From the NCBI GenBank assembly GCA_905250075.1, contig CAJNOP010000042.1:783152-847151 (forward strand): a stretch of 64,000 nucleotides of DNA. The letters run 5' to 3'. Shown piece by piece: positions 12,121 to 23,454 of this stretch (its first letter is position 1; every line of letters starts with the position of its first letter). Source of the DNA: Rotaria sp. Silwood1. Its lineage: Eukaryota; Rotifera; Eurotatoria; Philodinida; Philodinidae. The notes under the pieces are model-generated. The model was not told the origin of the DNA. It saw only the letters and a list, made by a program, of their open reading frames with translations, and did not search any database. The translations under genes and the position numbers were made by a program.

Positions 12121-13233
12121 TTATTCGCAAACAAAATTGACAGTTCCAGGAAGTGATACCTCTAGAAATTGTAGATTTTTTGAGCATTCACTGAAATTGT
12201 ATGAAAGTTTCTCCGGTACTACGAAGGCGTCTCCATTTGTCATCTTTTCAGAGGCATGACCGGTGACATGCAGTGTGAGTTCACCAGCAAGGACAAATAT
12301 AAAGACGAACTCAGCATTATGTTGCAGAACTTGAGACTTCAGATCACCGCTGTTTCGAACAATACGAACACCGGCTAGATCTGCAGTGGCCAAGCCGATT
12401 CCAGTATCTTGGAATTCGAAGCCAGATAAGCGCCATGGATGCCATTGAGCCGTTTCATCGGCTGCAAGATATTTGACGAAGCGCTGTCCTTTATAATCAC
12501 GATCGAGCCGCTGCTCTGTATTCGGTAGTTGCATGTAATGATCAATATAAGTACTATGTGTCGCTGGGCTCGCGACTTCAATCACTTCAAGACCAGCCGA
12601 GCTTTCTAACACTCGATGGCGAATTAGAGGAGGTTGCAAAACGCAGTCTCCTGCTTGAAGAATGAATGGAGGCCCTTGATCCTCGTAGACGAGTCGTACC
12701 CAACCTCGATAAACATAGATCATCTGAAATCGGATTTCATGATAATGTACGTAGTCAGCTACTGGACCTCCAGTCGGAATTTGAATATGCGATGCAATAA
12801 AGCGTCCACCTAGGCGACCGGGAATCAAATCACGATAATTCATTCCTGCACGTCCTCTAACCCATGTTGCATTGGTAGCCATTTTACTTACAACAAATGC
12901 TTGTTCGATGGGCGGTATCATCAACTCGGTTGTCTCTTTCACTATTTCAATTTTGGTACCATTTGGTGCAAACATTTCTGTGATGGCATTCTGAAAAAGT
13001 TCAGAATCATTTTTCAAAACTAAACGAATTGTGCTAGTTGCTTGCGTCATTTCGCTAATATTGCGTTCCAGTCGTAAATTGAGTCCATATCCAGAAAGTA
13101 GAGCAATTGCTGGATCATCGGCTGGAGAAATGAGATCAAGTTGAAAGCCCAATCGATTGGTAAAGAATGTAAGTGTCTCATCAAATGGTGAGCATGGCAA
13201 GATGACTTGTGCCGATCGAATCAATTCTTGCAT
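12121..13233 (-). CDS. VOC-cupin protein (glyoxalase-like domain plus double cupin)
   Basis: An intronless frame of 370 codons. I start at the ATG at 13233, because the longer frame opens with a TTG and lies outside the domain. Residues 1-105 resemble a vicinal-oxygen-chelate (glyoxalase/bleomycin-resistance) fold, with ILPCSPFDETLTFFTNRLGF. Residues about 150-240 form a cupin with YVHYHEIRF (His163, His165), GDCVLQPP and H206. The C-terminal third is a second cupin-like barrel (FIFVLAGELTL, NGDAFVVP) that lacks the histidine pair. Such proteins are small-molecule oxygenases or isomerases, and the substrate is unknown. The single exon and the architecture resemble bacterial proteins, so horizontal transfer is likely but unproven here. 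Confidence 0.8.
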   Translation of the reverse strand: MQELIRSAQVILPCSPFDETLTFFTNRLGFQLDLISPADDPAIALLSGYGLNLRLERNISEMTQATSTIRLVLKNDSELFQNAITEMFAPNGTKIEIVKETTELMIPPIEQAFVVSKMATNATWVRGRAGMNYRDLIPGRLGGRFIASHIQIPTGGPVADYVHYHEIRFQMIYVYRGWVRLVYEDQGPPFILQAGDCVLQPPLIRHRVLESSAGLEVIEVASPATHSTYIDHYMQLPNTEQRLDRDYKGQRFVKYLAADETAQWHPWRLSGFEFQDTGIGLATADLAGVRIVRNSGDLKSQVLQHNAEFVFIFVLAGELTLHVTGHASEKMTNGDAFVVPEKLSYNFSECSKNLQFLEVSLPGTVNFVCE

Positions 13234-14761
13234 AGTTATAGTTCCAAATGCACGAGTTTCTATCAGTTCAATCTTGTTAACATGTTCTAAATAACAATTC
13301 AATGAAAATTTTCAATCAATCAAAATAACACTTCTTTTGACATGAACATTTCGATCAAGGGAGATCTATCAGACTTTTCTTGCGGACTTATTTTAAAAAG
13401 AGAGAAGAAAATCAATGTGACAACATAGTATAAGAAAAGTTAGTATGTGGATTCATTCTTCTAAGTAGTTTCGAGTGGTCTGACTCAAACACGTGTCTTG
13501 TTTATCGAGATAAGCGCTTTCGATTTTCTCGACTACTACGCAATGCTTCTAGAGAGCACAGTGATAAGAAAAAAAGATGTTGACAAGATATGATATTGTT
13601 GTTGCTGTAAGCAAAAACAGTGAAGTGGGGACACATGCATTGGCAACAAGCATGAGAGTGTGGTTGTGATTCCGTCATTTGTTTGTCTTTTATGATGCTT
13701 GTGACTGTTCAAGAGAAAGCTATATAGAACGTTGCAACATTACATATCGATCAAAATTACTTGCTCTTTATGATAACTACTGTTAGAACGGTACGTCTAA
13801 CAAAGTTTTCGGATATCTGAAAATGAAGATGCTCGACTTTTCTTTTTCATCTAGTCATCATAATTTATTTACGAACGCTGTTTATATCCTGCATTAAATA
13901 TAGCATATCATTAGCTATCCAAATAGCTATTTGGGTTTGAGCTAGATGCTTCAAATTATAGAAAAAAGTTAAAATACGTTGTTCTTAAATTTTTTTGGTA
14001 CCATCTTAGTTCAATCATTTATGATAAGTAAACTAGTCTGTTCATATATGTCATACATACAAGATGCAGAATCTGTAGATTGCCTTTAGGAAAATTTATA
14101 TAGAGGCAATAAAGATTTAAGTACTATGAAACGAGTTTACTTTCTTTCGTTCTCAACGTACACATAGAAAGTTCGTGTTTTCTGTTACGATGACATCCAC
14201 AACAAAAAGTTACAAAATATTCATTCCAATTAATATCATCTATTTTCTCACACATTTAGATTATTTTTTTTACAAATATTTCCACAAAAAGATAAAATTT
14301 GTGGATTTTTTCTTCTTGTTTGAAAATAATTAAAATGAAAATATCAAGAAACGTTAATCGGCGCTGCCCTATAGCAATTGATGTTATATATTACAGCTGC
14401 GACATTAATTGATAATAGTTAATATAGCGGAGAGACAACTAAAAAAATTGATTACTATTGAAATCTTTGTATTGTTTATTTTATTAAATGATATGGATAT
14501 TTCAGCAGATTAATGTGAGAAACCTTACATGCATCAAATACACAACATTAAGATCAAAACAATTTCTCTTTCATCATCAAAGTGAACTCTTGATTTGAAG
14601 TGTCTTAGGGAACAATAGGTGATGCTTAGATTAATAAAGCATATCATTGTGTGAATAATTAAAAGGCGAATCTATTGAAAAAAAAATGAAGTCTGAAACA
14701 AACAAATATTAAAATAAATATAATTAAAATATAACAAGGTTCATCCCAGGCAAGGATTAAA
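13234..14761. other. Non-genic stretch upstream of the VOC-cupin gene
   Basis: It holds the presumed promoter of the minus-strand gene. No TATA motif stands out, and no other gene is recognised. Confidence 0.4.
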
Positions 14762-14956
14762 ATGGTAAAACGGTATGAAATGCCTTCAAATTGACACAAT
14801 TACAACAATGCAAAACGGCCACAAATAATGCCAAAAAATCGTTTGTGTTATAGGCAGGTATTATCATATCTTAAAGTATTTTTGGCATCATTTGTGACCA
14901 TTTTGTATCGTTATAATTATATCAGTTTGCAGACAATTTAATGCCATTTTACCTTT
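14762..14956. repeat. Small foldback with repeated arms
   Basis: CAAAACGGCCACAAATAATG (starting 14811) pairs with TTTTTGGCATCATTTGTGAC on the right side with few mismatches. Further out, GGTAAAACGGTATGAAAT pairs with ATTTAATGCCATTTTACC. The left arm therefore carries two related sub-repeats about 47 bp apart and the right arm carries their inverted partners. This is a likely MITE remnant; no target duplication was found. Confidence 0.55.
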
Positions 14957-16362
14957 TCTGTCCCATATACGTAGTTGACTCTCTGTGTCCGCTTCATAGC
15001 GAGTGGTTGGGTTTAGAATTTGAGGAATACACTTAATATTTCCCAAACAAAACAAAAACAACATCTTGAGTACAACGATTAACACAAAATGAAGAACAAT
15101 ATATGATTATGTATATTGTGTAAATTTTGTTTAATCTTTTATACTCTCGCTAATCAAGAAGGACTAGTCATTTATGTTATCTATACTCGTTTAATAAACT
15201 TCCAATTAGATATACGTGATTGTAATGACAAAAAATAGAAAACACAATGCTAAAATAATATTTCACTCATTTTTATTTTTATGCAATTATCAGATTGTTT
15301 CTCTAATATAAAAAAACTTATTGTTAATTTTTTCAATCTAGAATAAACTAGTTGCATATTCACATCAACCCATTGGACTATTTCTTATTTCATTGACAAG
15401 ATTTCCTTTTGATGATAATAGATATAGACCTGCCCGACGTCGATTAACATCTGGCATAAACAGTTTCTTTAATACATTCACTATTACTTACATTTTTGTT
15501 CTTCAAGTTTTACACTGTCATCGCATTTACATCGTATTTGATGTGTATGAATCATTATTTCTTATGATAAATATAGCATCATCTTCTGATGATGAGATAA
15601 TATAATCTATTAAAATCAAATAATGTTTCGATTGTATAGAAAAGATTCTTTCTCTTCTCTAAAATACATTCTTCATAAATAATTGTTTTATTTTCTGACT
15701 TATGTGCATGGCAAACTATTCTTTTAATAATCGTCAATATCTTTGTTCTTTGAAAATAGTCAATAACAACTAATAGTACTTTAATTCTTATAATCATTTA
15801 TTTTTAGCATTCACTAAGCGATTCTTATCGTCTTTCATATTTCGATCATGTCAAAATGACATTCACAAGTTTTATTGTCAATTTGAAAGATCGTCTCAAA
15901 CCCGTCAAGATAACACTTTGTTCATTTGTGTAAAAAGAAACGCTTTTTTCTCATAAAGAAAACTGCTTCGACGATAAAAAAACGAGATCAAAGAAGCAAT
16001 TTCACATTGATAACAATTTCAAACCATGCTGATTGAACTAAGTGAATAACTACAGCACCGTTTCAGCCTTAGAGCAGTTGAGCAAATGTGCATGTCTTGA
16101 ACTATGTCCATGGTTGTGTGTCATCAGAGGAAGTAAAAAGCAGACAAATATGTCAATTAGAATCTTACTACTGTTGTCACAGTGAGAGGAAGCACTGTAC
16201 ATCATAGTCATAAATTCTGCTGAAGCATCAAGTTATACGATGTTTCCGTCGTTCTGTTAAGATTCAATATAATTCCGATTACAAGCAAAACTTTGGCAGC
16301 GCATTAAGTCAACTCTCTTTGAACGTGTTGCATTCATCAATCATAACACTATTTATTATTTT
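14957..16362. other. AT-rich stretch without a recognised gene
   Basis: Short opposed frames at 15393-15797 carry no domain signal. The last 100 bases are the region upstream of the dead receptor gene. Confidence 0.4.
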
Positions 16363-17234
16363 GTGATGAGTAACAATGGTCTGATAGCCAGCGTACTTCT
16401 TTTAATATTTGCTTCTTTGACTATTTTATTTGTCATCGTCTTTCTCATTGTGGCACTGATTATTCATTATCGAAAAGGACTAGATTTTTCTATTTTACTC
16501 GCATGTTATACTTATTTGGCTCTAGTACTCTATACGAACAACGCTTTAGTCTCGATCATTTATAGTTTTTCATGGAATCGAAGTTCTGGTATTGTCACAC
16601 CAGATCGTCTGTGTTCCTTTCGTGCCTATTTAACTTATTCTGCTGGTGCATCTCTTTATCATTCCTATGCTATTCAAGCTCTGCAACGTTATTGTCAAAC
16701 GAAATGTATACAAGCGTTTAACACACGATCTCAGTGTCTCTCGCTGATTGTTGGACAATGAATAGTAAGCTTGACAATCGCCTTACCTCTTCTACTAACC
16801 AGACAACTCGATCAGCTTGTATCGAACTTTATTTGTCTGTTACCGATTACAAATCTGCTACTTGAATTGTACATTGCTTTCATCATCTACGGAAGCTCGA
16901 TGATCATCATTAGTGTTTTTCTCGTCGGCTAGTCGTTCGTATCCGTCAGGCGAGTGTAACATCGGGTGATTAAATGAATAAACATCGTGATTTGATCGTC
17001 ATTCGTCGTATTATTTTTCTACTTGTTATGATGTTAGTTTTTTGAATACCATTCTTATTACTTTTAATTATTAGTATAATTGATCTAGATAGTGTACCAA
17101 CTTACTATCCTCATGTCACTTTTGTGTTCAGCACTTTTGCATTGCTTGTAGAAATTATTACTTTAATGTTACTCACTCAACCTATCAAGCAAACGATTGT
17201 ACAGATAGTGACTGGATATACTATTCAGCTCAAT
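16363..17234 (+). pseudogene. Dead seven-transmembrane (rhodopsin-like GPCR) gene
   Basis: The first 132 residues are intact: TM1 (ASVLLLIFASLTILFVIVFL), TM2 (ILLACYTYLALVLY), a cysteine before TM3 (RLCSFRAYL) and a TM3 end LQRYCQ in the DRY position. An in-frame TGA follows at 16759, probably a former TGG. TM4 and TM5 continue in the same frame to a TAG at 16930. The frame then shifts, and a loop (RIRQASVTSG) leads into TM6 and TM7 after a TAA at 16971 and a TGA at 17043. TM7 reads YPHVTFVFSTFALLVEIITL. Four stops and one frameshift in an otherwise continuous receptor mean it is non-functional. Ligand type is unknown. Bdelloid genomes are rich in such receptor genes, so this is probably one lost paralogue. 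Confidence 0.8.
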
Positions 17235-18863
17235 CGTGTACGTCCAATAATTTATGGGCGAATCTGTAACGTTCTTTTTACTTCAATCATTCATATCAAA
17301 CGTAATCTCCTCTTTTTTGCTTTTTTTGTGTAAACATTTTCTTCATCACTTGATTTGTTTTGTTGAATTCGACAAATGAGAAATATGCAAGAACCATGGA
17401 GAAAAAAACGGTTGGTGACCTAGTGAGTAACTTTGTTTAAAAGAAAATAGCTATGCTCAAATGTCTTAACTTGCTTTTTGTTCGATGTTCATCAAACTGG
17501 TTTTGAAGGATTTGTCTTAATTTAATCTTCCCGAATTCGACCCATGCTAAAAAAATGGATTCCAAACTCGATCTATCCATAATTGAGTTCTTAGTTGCCA
17601 ACTAATTAAGATAGACGAAATGTGTAACAGCGATAGTTTATAGTTTTCTTTTTAAATGTTGAAAAGTAAAAAAGAATAAAGAAAAAGAACAGTCACAACA
17701 TACCAGATTTTATTTCCTCAGTCAAGAAGTTTTTATCGTACGATTGGATCTGATGGTCAACTGTATTTTGTCGACATACTCTCCTGATATGCTTGGAATA
17801 AATCCATCAGTTTTTCATCAACTTTATCGTAAAGTTTCTTTTGCTTTTTAACGTGCACTTGACTCTCTTCCGTTTATGATTCTGTTATGGGTGTGGCTGT
17901 CATTAAAGAGAAGATCCATATTCATTTTAGGCAATACCAACTTTAGGAAGAGTGAAACAGCAGACTCCAGCCCTTTGGAGTTCCATGGAGTCCTTCGTAA
18001 TCTCATGAAATCTTCCTTAACTTGGCAAAATTTCATCATAAAATCAAAAATTTGCGTATCTTTATTTTTTTCCATTAATCATTATATCAGATAGAATGCA
18101 TATTAACTTCAGTTTTTAGGAGAGCGCCCACTATTTTTTATTATCTGCGTAAGGCACACTCACTGATTCTACAACTGTAAACTAAACAAAATGCTGCTTC
18201 TTGAAAAAGAAAGGCAAAATACAGTATCACGTAAAGAAAAAGAGATTCGCTCTTTGTGATGAGTCTGTACTACTCGACGTAATCCGTCATTTAAAAGTTT
18301 ACTTTGTTTGCCTGTTAATAAATAACTAGCAGACTGTTTCTATAAATATTTTTTATCATAATTAATTGAGATTTTAAAATATATTAAAACTTTCATTAGT
18401 GAACACTTCCTAACTCTGAACAATGAAAAATTTCTAGTCATTAATCAGTATTTCACTTGCAAGTGGTTTAAATATTCATATAACACCATCTTTATTTCAT
18501 TCCGTAAAATCAGCAAATACAAGAGAAGAAAATAAGGTTTACATGAGAAATATTGTCGGATTTTGTGATTTTCCTGTTGCTTTTTTAACCTTATCTTATC
18601 TAGATTCCTTTATTTATCAAGTTGATATTTTCTAGAAAACTAGCTTACTTATTATTTCCTTAAATACTTGAACTGTTCAGTCACTGTTTTTGTATGTATG
18701 TTTTCGTTGACTTCTGTTCTTCTATATTATACCATTGGTTATTAACTAAATATATTCGTTTGTGATAGTAATAATAAGACCCTTCTTGTTTTAGTGCAAG
18801 ATTATTAAATAATCTATGCGTCGTTTGTGCGAATGTCGATATGAGTTTTCATTGATATGGTGG
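17235..18863. other. Non-genic stretch
   Basis: Short frames on both strands at 17848-18094 overlap each other and have no recognisable family. I see nothing else. Confidence 0.35.
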
Positions 18864-19169
18864 TCATTCCTGGTTTACAATAAGAGACTTTGAACAGCCA
18901 CATATTTGCTTAACAGTAGGCTTCAGAACTTCAGAGTAAACCGGAGTCCAGAAATGTGCCGTTTTCCACTTGCCAACACTGCAATCGATTCCAGCATCTT
19001 TTGCAACAAGCAAACATATACTTAGGGCTATTGATCGAATTTCAGAAGCGGAAAGACACAAAGTGAATTCTAAATCACTTACAGACATCTTAGCAACGTC
19101 TCTAATATCTGCAGCAGATTTTGATAGATGTTTTTGATATACGATACAAGACCATATATCAATAATGCT
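18864..19169 (-). CDS. Unrecognised coding-like frame, about 101 codons
   Basis: The frame is open from 19169 down to 18864, with an internal ATG at 19088. It has a protein-like, non-repetitive composition: an amphipathic helix (SKSAADIRDVAKMSVSDLEF), a hydrophobic helix (IRSIALSICLLVAKDAGI) and a C-terminal part with GKWKTAHFWTP. It begins without an ATG upstream, so it may be the last exon of a split gene or a relic. A second coding-like exon on the same strand at 19828-19680 (MFREDESIEKTQRSRCWNER..., ending at a GTGAGA donor) could belong to it, but intermediate exons are not evident. No function is assigned. Confidence 0.3.
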   Translation of the reverse strand, partial: SIIDIWSCIVYQKHLSKSAADIRDVAKMSVSDLEFTLCLSASEIRSIALSICLLVAKDAGIDCSVGKWKTAHFWTPVYSEVLKPTVKQICGCSKSLIVNQE

Positions 19170-21792
19170 TCATTTTTATCGTATAAACCACTTTTCTATT
19201 GCATTTCTGAAGCATTATGTAGAAGGATAATGATGAAATCTGTAGCAAAATAGATAGAACAATACAATCTCGGATAATCAGCAACAACAATTGCATCGTG
19301 TCTTACATTTAAATCCTACGAAGGTTGTCCTAGTAACCTTACAGATTGTATTCAATTTTTCTCCAATGTATGTTTGTACTGATATTCATACTCATGATAT
19401 TTTTCTCATCTGTATATAGTAGTTTAGATGATTTACTTCATTTTCTTCTATACTCATGTTCACAGTAATCGACTTTGGAATCGAGAAGCAAGAGAAGACA
19501 TTTTATAGGCAACATTTCTTTACGTGAATTTAAATATCTTTTCTTTTTCTTTATCTTTCTATATTTGTTTGCACTTAATCTGGGCTCTGTCTCAGTTGAA
19601 ATGAGAAAGACTTAAAAAACATGACATTTGATACTCTTTCACCTGTCTTTTTAAACGATTAAAGGAAATCATTCTCACCTTGAAAATATTGCCACAACCT
19701 TTCTGCTTTATCTTTTCATTTTCATGATATTTGACTTCATATGTTAAATTCATAATTTGCTTAGTTTTTCTTTCATTCCAACATCTACTGCGTTGTGTCT
19801 TCTCTATACTTTCATCTTCACGGAACATCTTCTTTAAGGTATCATTTTCGATTTAATAAACAGATAGATTGACGGTTAGGATACCGACATATTTCTATAA
19901 TTAAAAGATATGTACGCAGATCGATCAATAGATATGTAAGTTAGTATATCGTTAACTAAATACATTTATCTGAGCAATTTCAAAAATAAAATTATAGTAG
20001 GTTAAGTAGGCAACATAAGAATATAGAATAATAAAAATTTGAAAGACTACCTACCTATTTAGACAATTGCCGAGTGAGATGGATAGTTAGACAACTCGAT
20101 AAATAGATAGATAACAAGTATTTTTTTTTGAATAGATGTAAAATGGCAAGAACTAAACAGTGTAGAGATTTTCAATACTGTCTACAATCAACAAAAAGAA
20201 CACTATCGTTTTTTTTCGATTGAAAATCTGATGAGTTTTGAAGATGATTTGCATTCGACCAGGATAAAAATTCCATTTTTAATTTTAATATAATGTTTAG
20301 AAAGATTTCATTAATCTTTAAGCTTTGAAAAATTATGATGTCCGTTCTTCAATTGAGTCTTTATACTTTTTCAACGAAAATAGCTTGTTATGGCAGTCTT
20401 GTGTTGCTTGATAAAGAAAATGCTAGCTTTTTGACTTGAATACTACACTCCAAAATTCATATATTATCTAGGTTGAACAGTGGTCGTCTTGAACCTTGTT
20501 CATGCGTCCGATATGAAAAGTAAGACAATCACTGTTGATTGTATAAAAAGATAGAACAATATCAATTAAAGATAGTGCTGAAAATTCGAACTCTTGCTTT
20601 GATTCTTTATTTAAAAATAAAAACTCGATCTACACTTAAAATCGGAAATAGACATTAATTAGATAGACTTATGAAAGGTTTATAAGTTGAGTAGGTAGTT
20701 AAGTTTTTAGATACATCACCAATTGATAGATAGGCACCCAAATAGACTAGAGTTTTAGAAAATACGTAGAAAAAATTGGCCGTGAAAATGCTAAACGATT
20801 GACACTTGAAACATCAACATGTACATGACTCTAATTTCTGTCCATTGTTTTTGGCCATGTACACGCGTAAAATGTTTGTTTTATGAGTGTTTTTACGTGC
20901 AGTCATCATGAGTGAAGGCCTGATTGATATCCATACTAAAGCCCTGAAAAAGAACTGTTTCTATATGTTTTTGGAAGTAGTATTTTTGCCCTTGGCTCTA
21001 CTGAAATTCTTTAGTGTTTCAACAATTAGAATCAGAGACTTTTGAATGTGTTAAGAAGTGAAATTTTTTTATTGTTACTTCATTCCAAACTCTCGAGTCT
21101 TTAACTACTTTCTAAATAGATGAAAATTTTTCAAAAGCACATATGCACATCGAAAAAATAATAGCTTTATAGCTTTTAAATGTATAGCTATTTATGGTTA
21201 TGTATACCACAAAATTGCGATTCATAAATTAAAAATATACATAAATTTTGATGACGGTTGTTAAGCAATCGGTTGACGCATCATATACTTCTTTACTTTG
21301 GTGACATGATTTATCCTCAGAGGATTGTGTAGTGTGACAAACAATCAATTAATAAAGAGCATAGGTAAAGGGAATGGGTACCTTGTTTCACGTTTTATAT
21401 TGTTCTGTCAAGTTTTTGATAATAACGATAACACATGCGAGATGTGCAATTCATTTCATTTTATTATATCAAACCTTACTCAATTTTTTTTAGTTTAGAT
21501 TGAGATATATCGAATTTTTCGGATCCGTGCAAAGTAATCTTTGTGTTCTATTCAGTTTTCTCTGAGACTCATGTTCATGGTTACCGACTGTAAAAGCAAG
21601 AAGAAAAATGAGGCGTGATAACAAAGCAAGATTTTCGAATCTGAGATTAAATCTGTTTGTCTTTCTCGGATTCTTATAATTGAGTGTGACTCTTTCTCAG
21701 CTAGAACGAAAAGTTTATAAAAAACATCATAAAACTTGATGCTCTTTTTATTTTATCTTGTTGTGCGACTGTCGATAAATTGATAGGTATAT
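19170..21792. other. AT-rich stretch with degenerate GATA-type repeats
   Basis: Degenerate (ATAG/GATA)n sequence is dense at about 19858-20112, again at 20655-20750, and beyond the adjacent foldback at 22670-22770. Apart from the possible exon at 19828-19680, no gene is recognised. Confidence 0.45.
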
Positions 21793-22648
21793 TGTCGTAA
21801 ATACCTCTCATATAATTCAGGAGGTTTAATGGATATTTTTATAATATGTTAGTATGCTTTTTAAAGTTTTATTATGTATATTTTCATATATATATTTGTG
21901 CATATAAACATTAGAATAATAATTGTTTTATTCATAACCAAATATGAGTTACTTATAGTTGCGAAACGAAAACTACGAGTCGAGTTTCGCAAAAACATAT
22001 TAAAAGAAAATTACATTAATGTTACATCTGAATGCTTTTGGGAAACTGGTTCAATTAAAGATCATGAATGTTCTGGAAGATCGTCGAAAATTACAGAAGA
22101 AAAAGTCGATAAAGTTTAGGATGCTCATGAAAATTAGCCACAATTAACTGTTTGAGCTGTCGCAGCAGCTTGTTGTACTTCACAAACAAGTTGCATATTG
22201 TACGGTTCCATGGAAGGTTAGCTAGTTATAATTTTGTGTGCTATTGTTCGTGAAATAAGGCAAGCCGTCGCAACACTTGGAACATTTAACTATGATTTAT
22301 TTTCATGAATATCATAAACTTTATCGACTTTTCATCCTGTTATTTTTGAGTGTCTTCCAGGACGTGTTCAATTCTTCAGTGTATCAGTTTCATAAAAGCA
22401 TTCAAATGTAACTTTAATGGAAACTTTCAGTTCATATTTTTTTTTATCAAATTTGACTTGCAGTTATCGACTGACAACCATAGTTAACTGAAATTTGATC
22501 ATTAATAAAACAATTATTTTTCAAATGTTTATAGATCCGGGCATTTATATGGAAATATGCATCATAAAACTTTAAAGAGCATACTAATATATTTAAAAAA
22601 AAGCATCGATTAAATCCATGAAATTATATAAGAGACGTTTACGTTAAC
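21793..22648. mobile_element. Foldback transposon with a broken HTH coding piece in each arm
   Basis: The whole element is a long imperfect palindrome centred on TTCCATGGAA near 22210. Outer arms match over CGTAAA..CCTCT.ATATAATT and TTAGTATGCT..TTAAAGTTTT (left from 21793, right ending about 22648). Matching continues inward through the coding part. The left arm reads ECFWETGSIKDHECSGRSSK then ITEEKVDKV. The right arm on the minus strand reads ECFYETDTLKN, stop, TRPGRHSKITG. This is the helix-turn-helix N-terminal region (ETGS..D..RSGRP style, DUF4817-like) found with some mariner-type transposases and arthropod relics. Both copies carry several stops. No catalytic domain is present. Confidence 0.7.
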
Positions 22649-23454
22649 TTTTTATAAACTTTGAGAGCAATCAGTACTTAAATAAACAGAGAGATAGTTA
22701 GTGGATCATTAGTTACATAGATAGACGTTTTGCTATATTTGTTTATGGATAAACTAATGGGTAAAGAGATAGATCTGTTTATCTGTGCATATATTCTTGA
22801 TATTGTATGGATGGCTTAGACGATAAAAAAACTCGTATAGAAAACAAAGCAGAAAAGATATGAAACGAGTGAGAAACTGCATAAGCTATTAAAAGTTTTA
22901 GGTTGCGTGGGAGTGTTTGTTTTCATCGCATATTTTTCTGAGTAGCGTTAGAGGATAATCAGGAATTACAATTAGTATTTGAAAAATGATCAAAATATTT
23001 TAAGCGTTTTTTAATGTTTTTGTGTGCTTGCATGAAAAAAATCGTCCTTGAAGTAGTTTTCTATCTTTCTGTAAGAAGAGCTTCAAAGAGGTAAGCGGTA
23101 TACATTGTTTTTTTGTGCTGTAATGCAATGGCCAAATGACACACATACACTACACCAACAGCAAGAGTTGACCGATCAAAAATAAAAGAAACATTCTTGG
23201 TTGCTAGAGAATGTCTACATAAAACTAATTAAGCGGTAATAGAATGAAAGAATATCTTTTAAGATTTGACTTTTGAAACTTTAAACTAGTATTTTTTATT
23301 TTCACATGCTCAAGTGATAGAAAAACCAAACACGCATTATATGATTATATTTGTGTACTTGAAATGTTGTGTAACATTATTGTGTTAAATGAATTATCTA
23401 GTGAAAGAAGATTATTTTTGTATTTTAATAGAACCATTGCTGTGTTGTGGTAGA
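22649..23454. other. Upstream region of the SLC5 gene
   Basis: It contains GATA-type repeats at 22670-22770 and the presumed promoter of the symporter gene. An in-frame upstream ATG at 23389 would add 22 residues, but the family-like start is at 23455. Confidence 0.4.

Noticed and set aside
12375..12581. 68-residue minus frame inside the VOC-cupin gene
   Set aside because: A shadow of the real frame.
23389..23454. Upstream ATG at 23389 as SLC5 start
   Set aside because: It adds 22 residues not typical of the family; the ATG at 23455 gives a normal SLC5 N-terminus.
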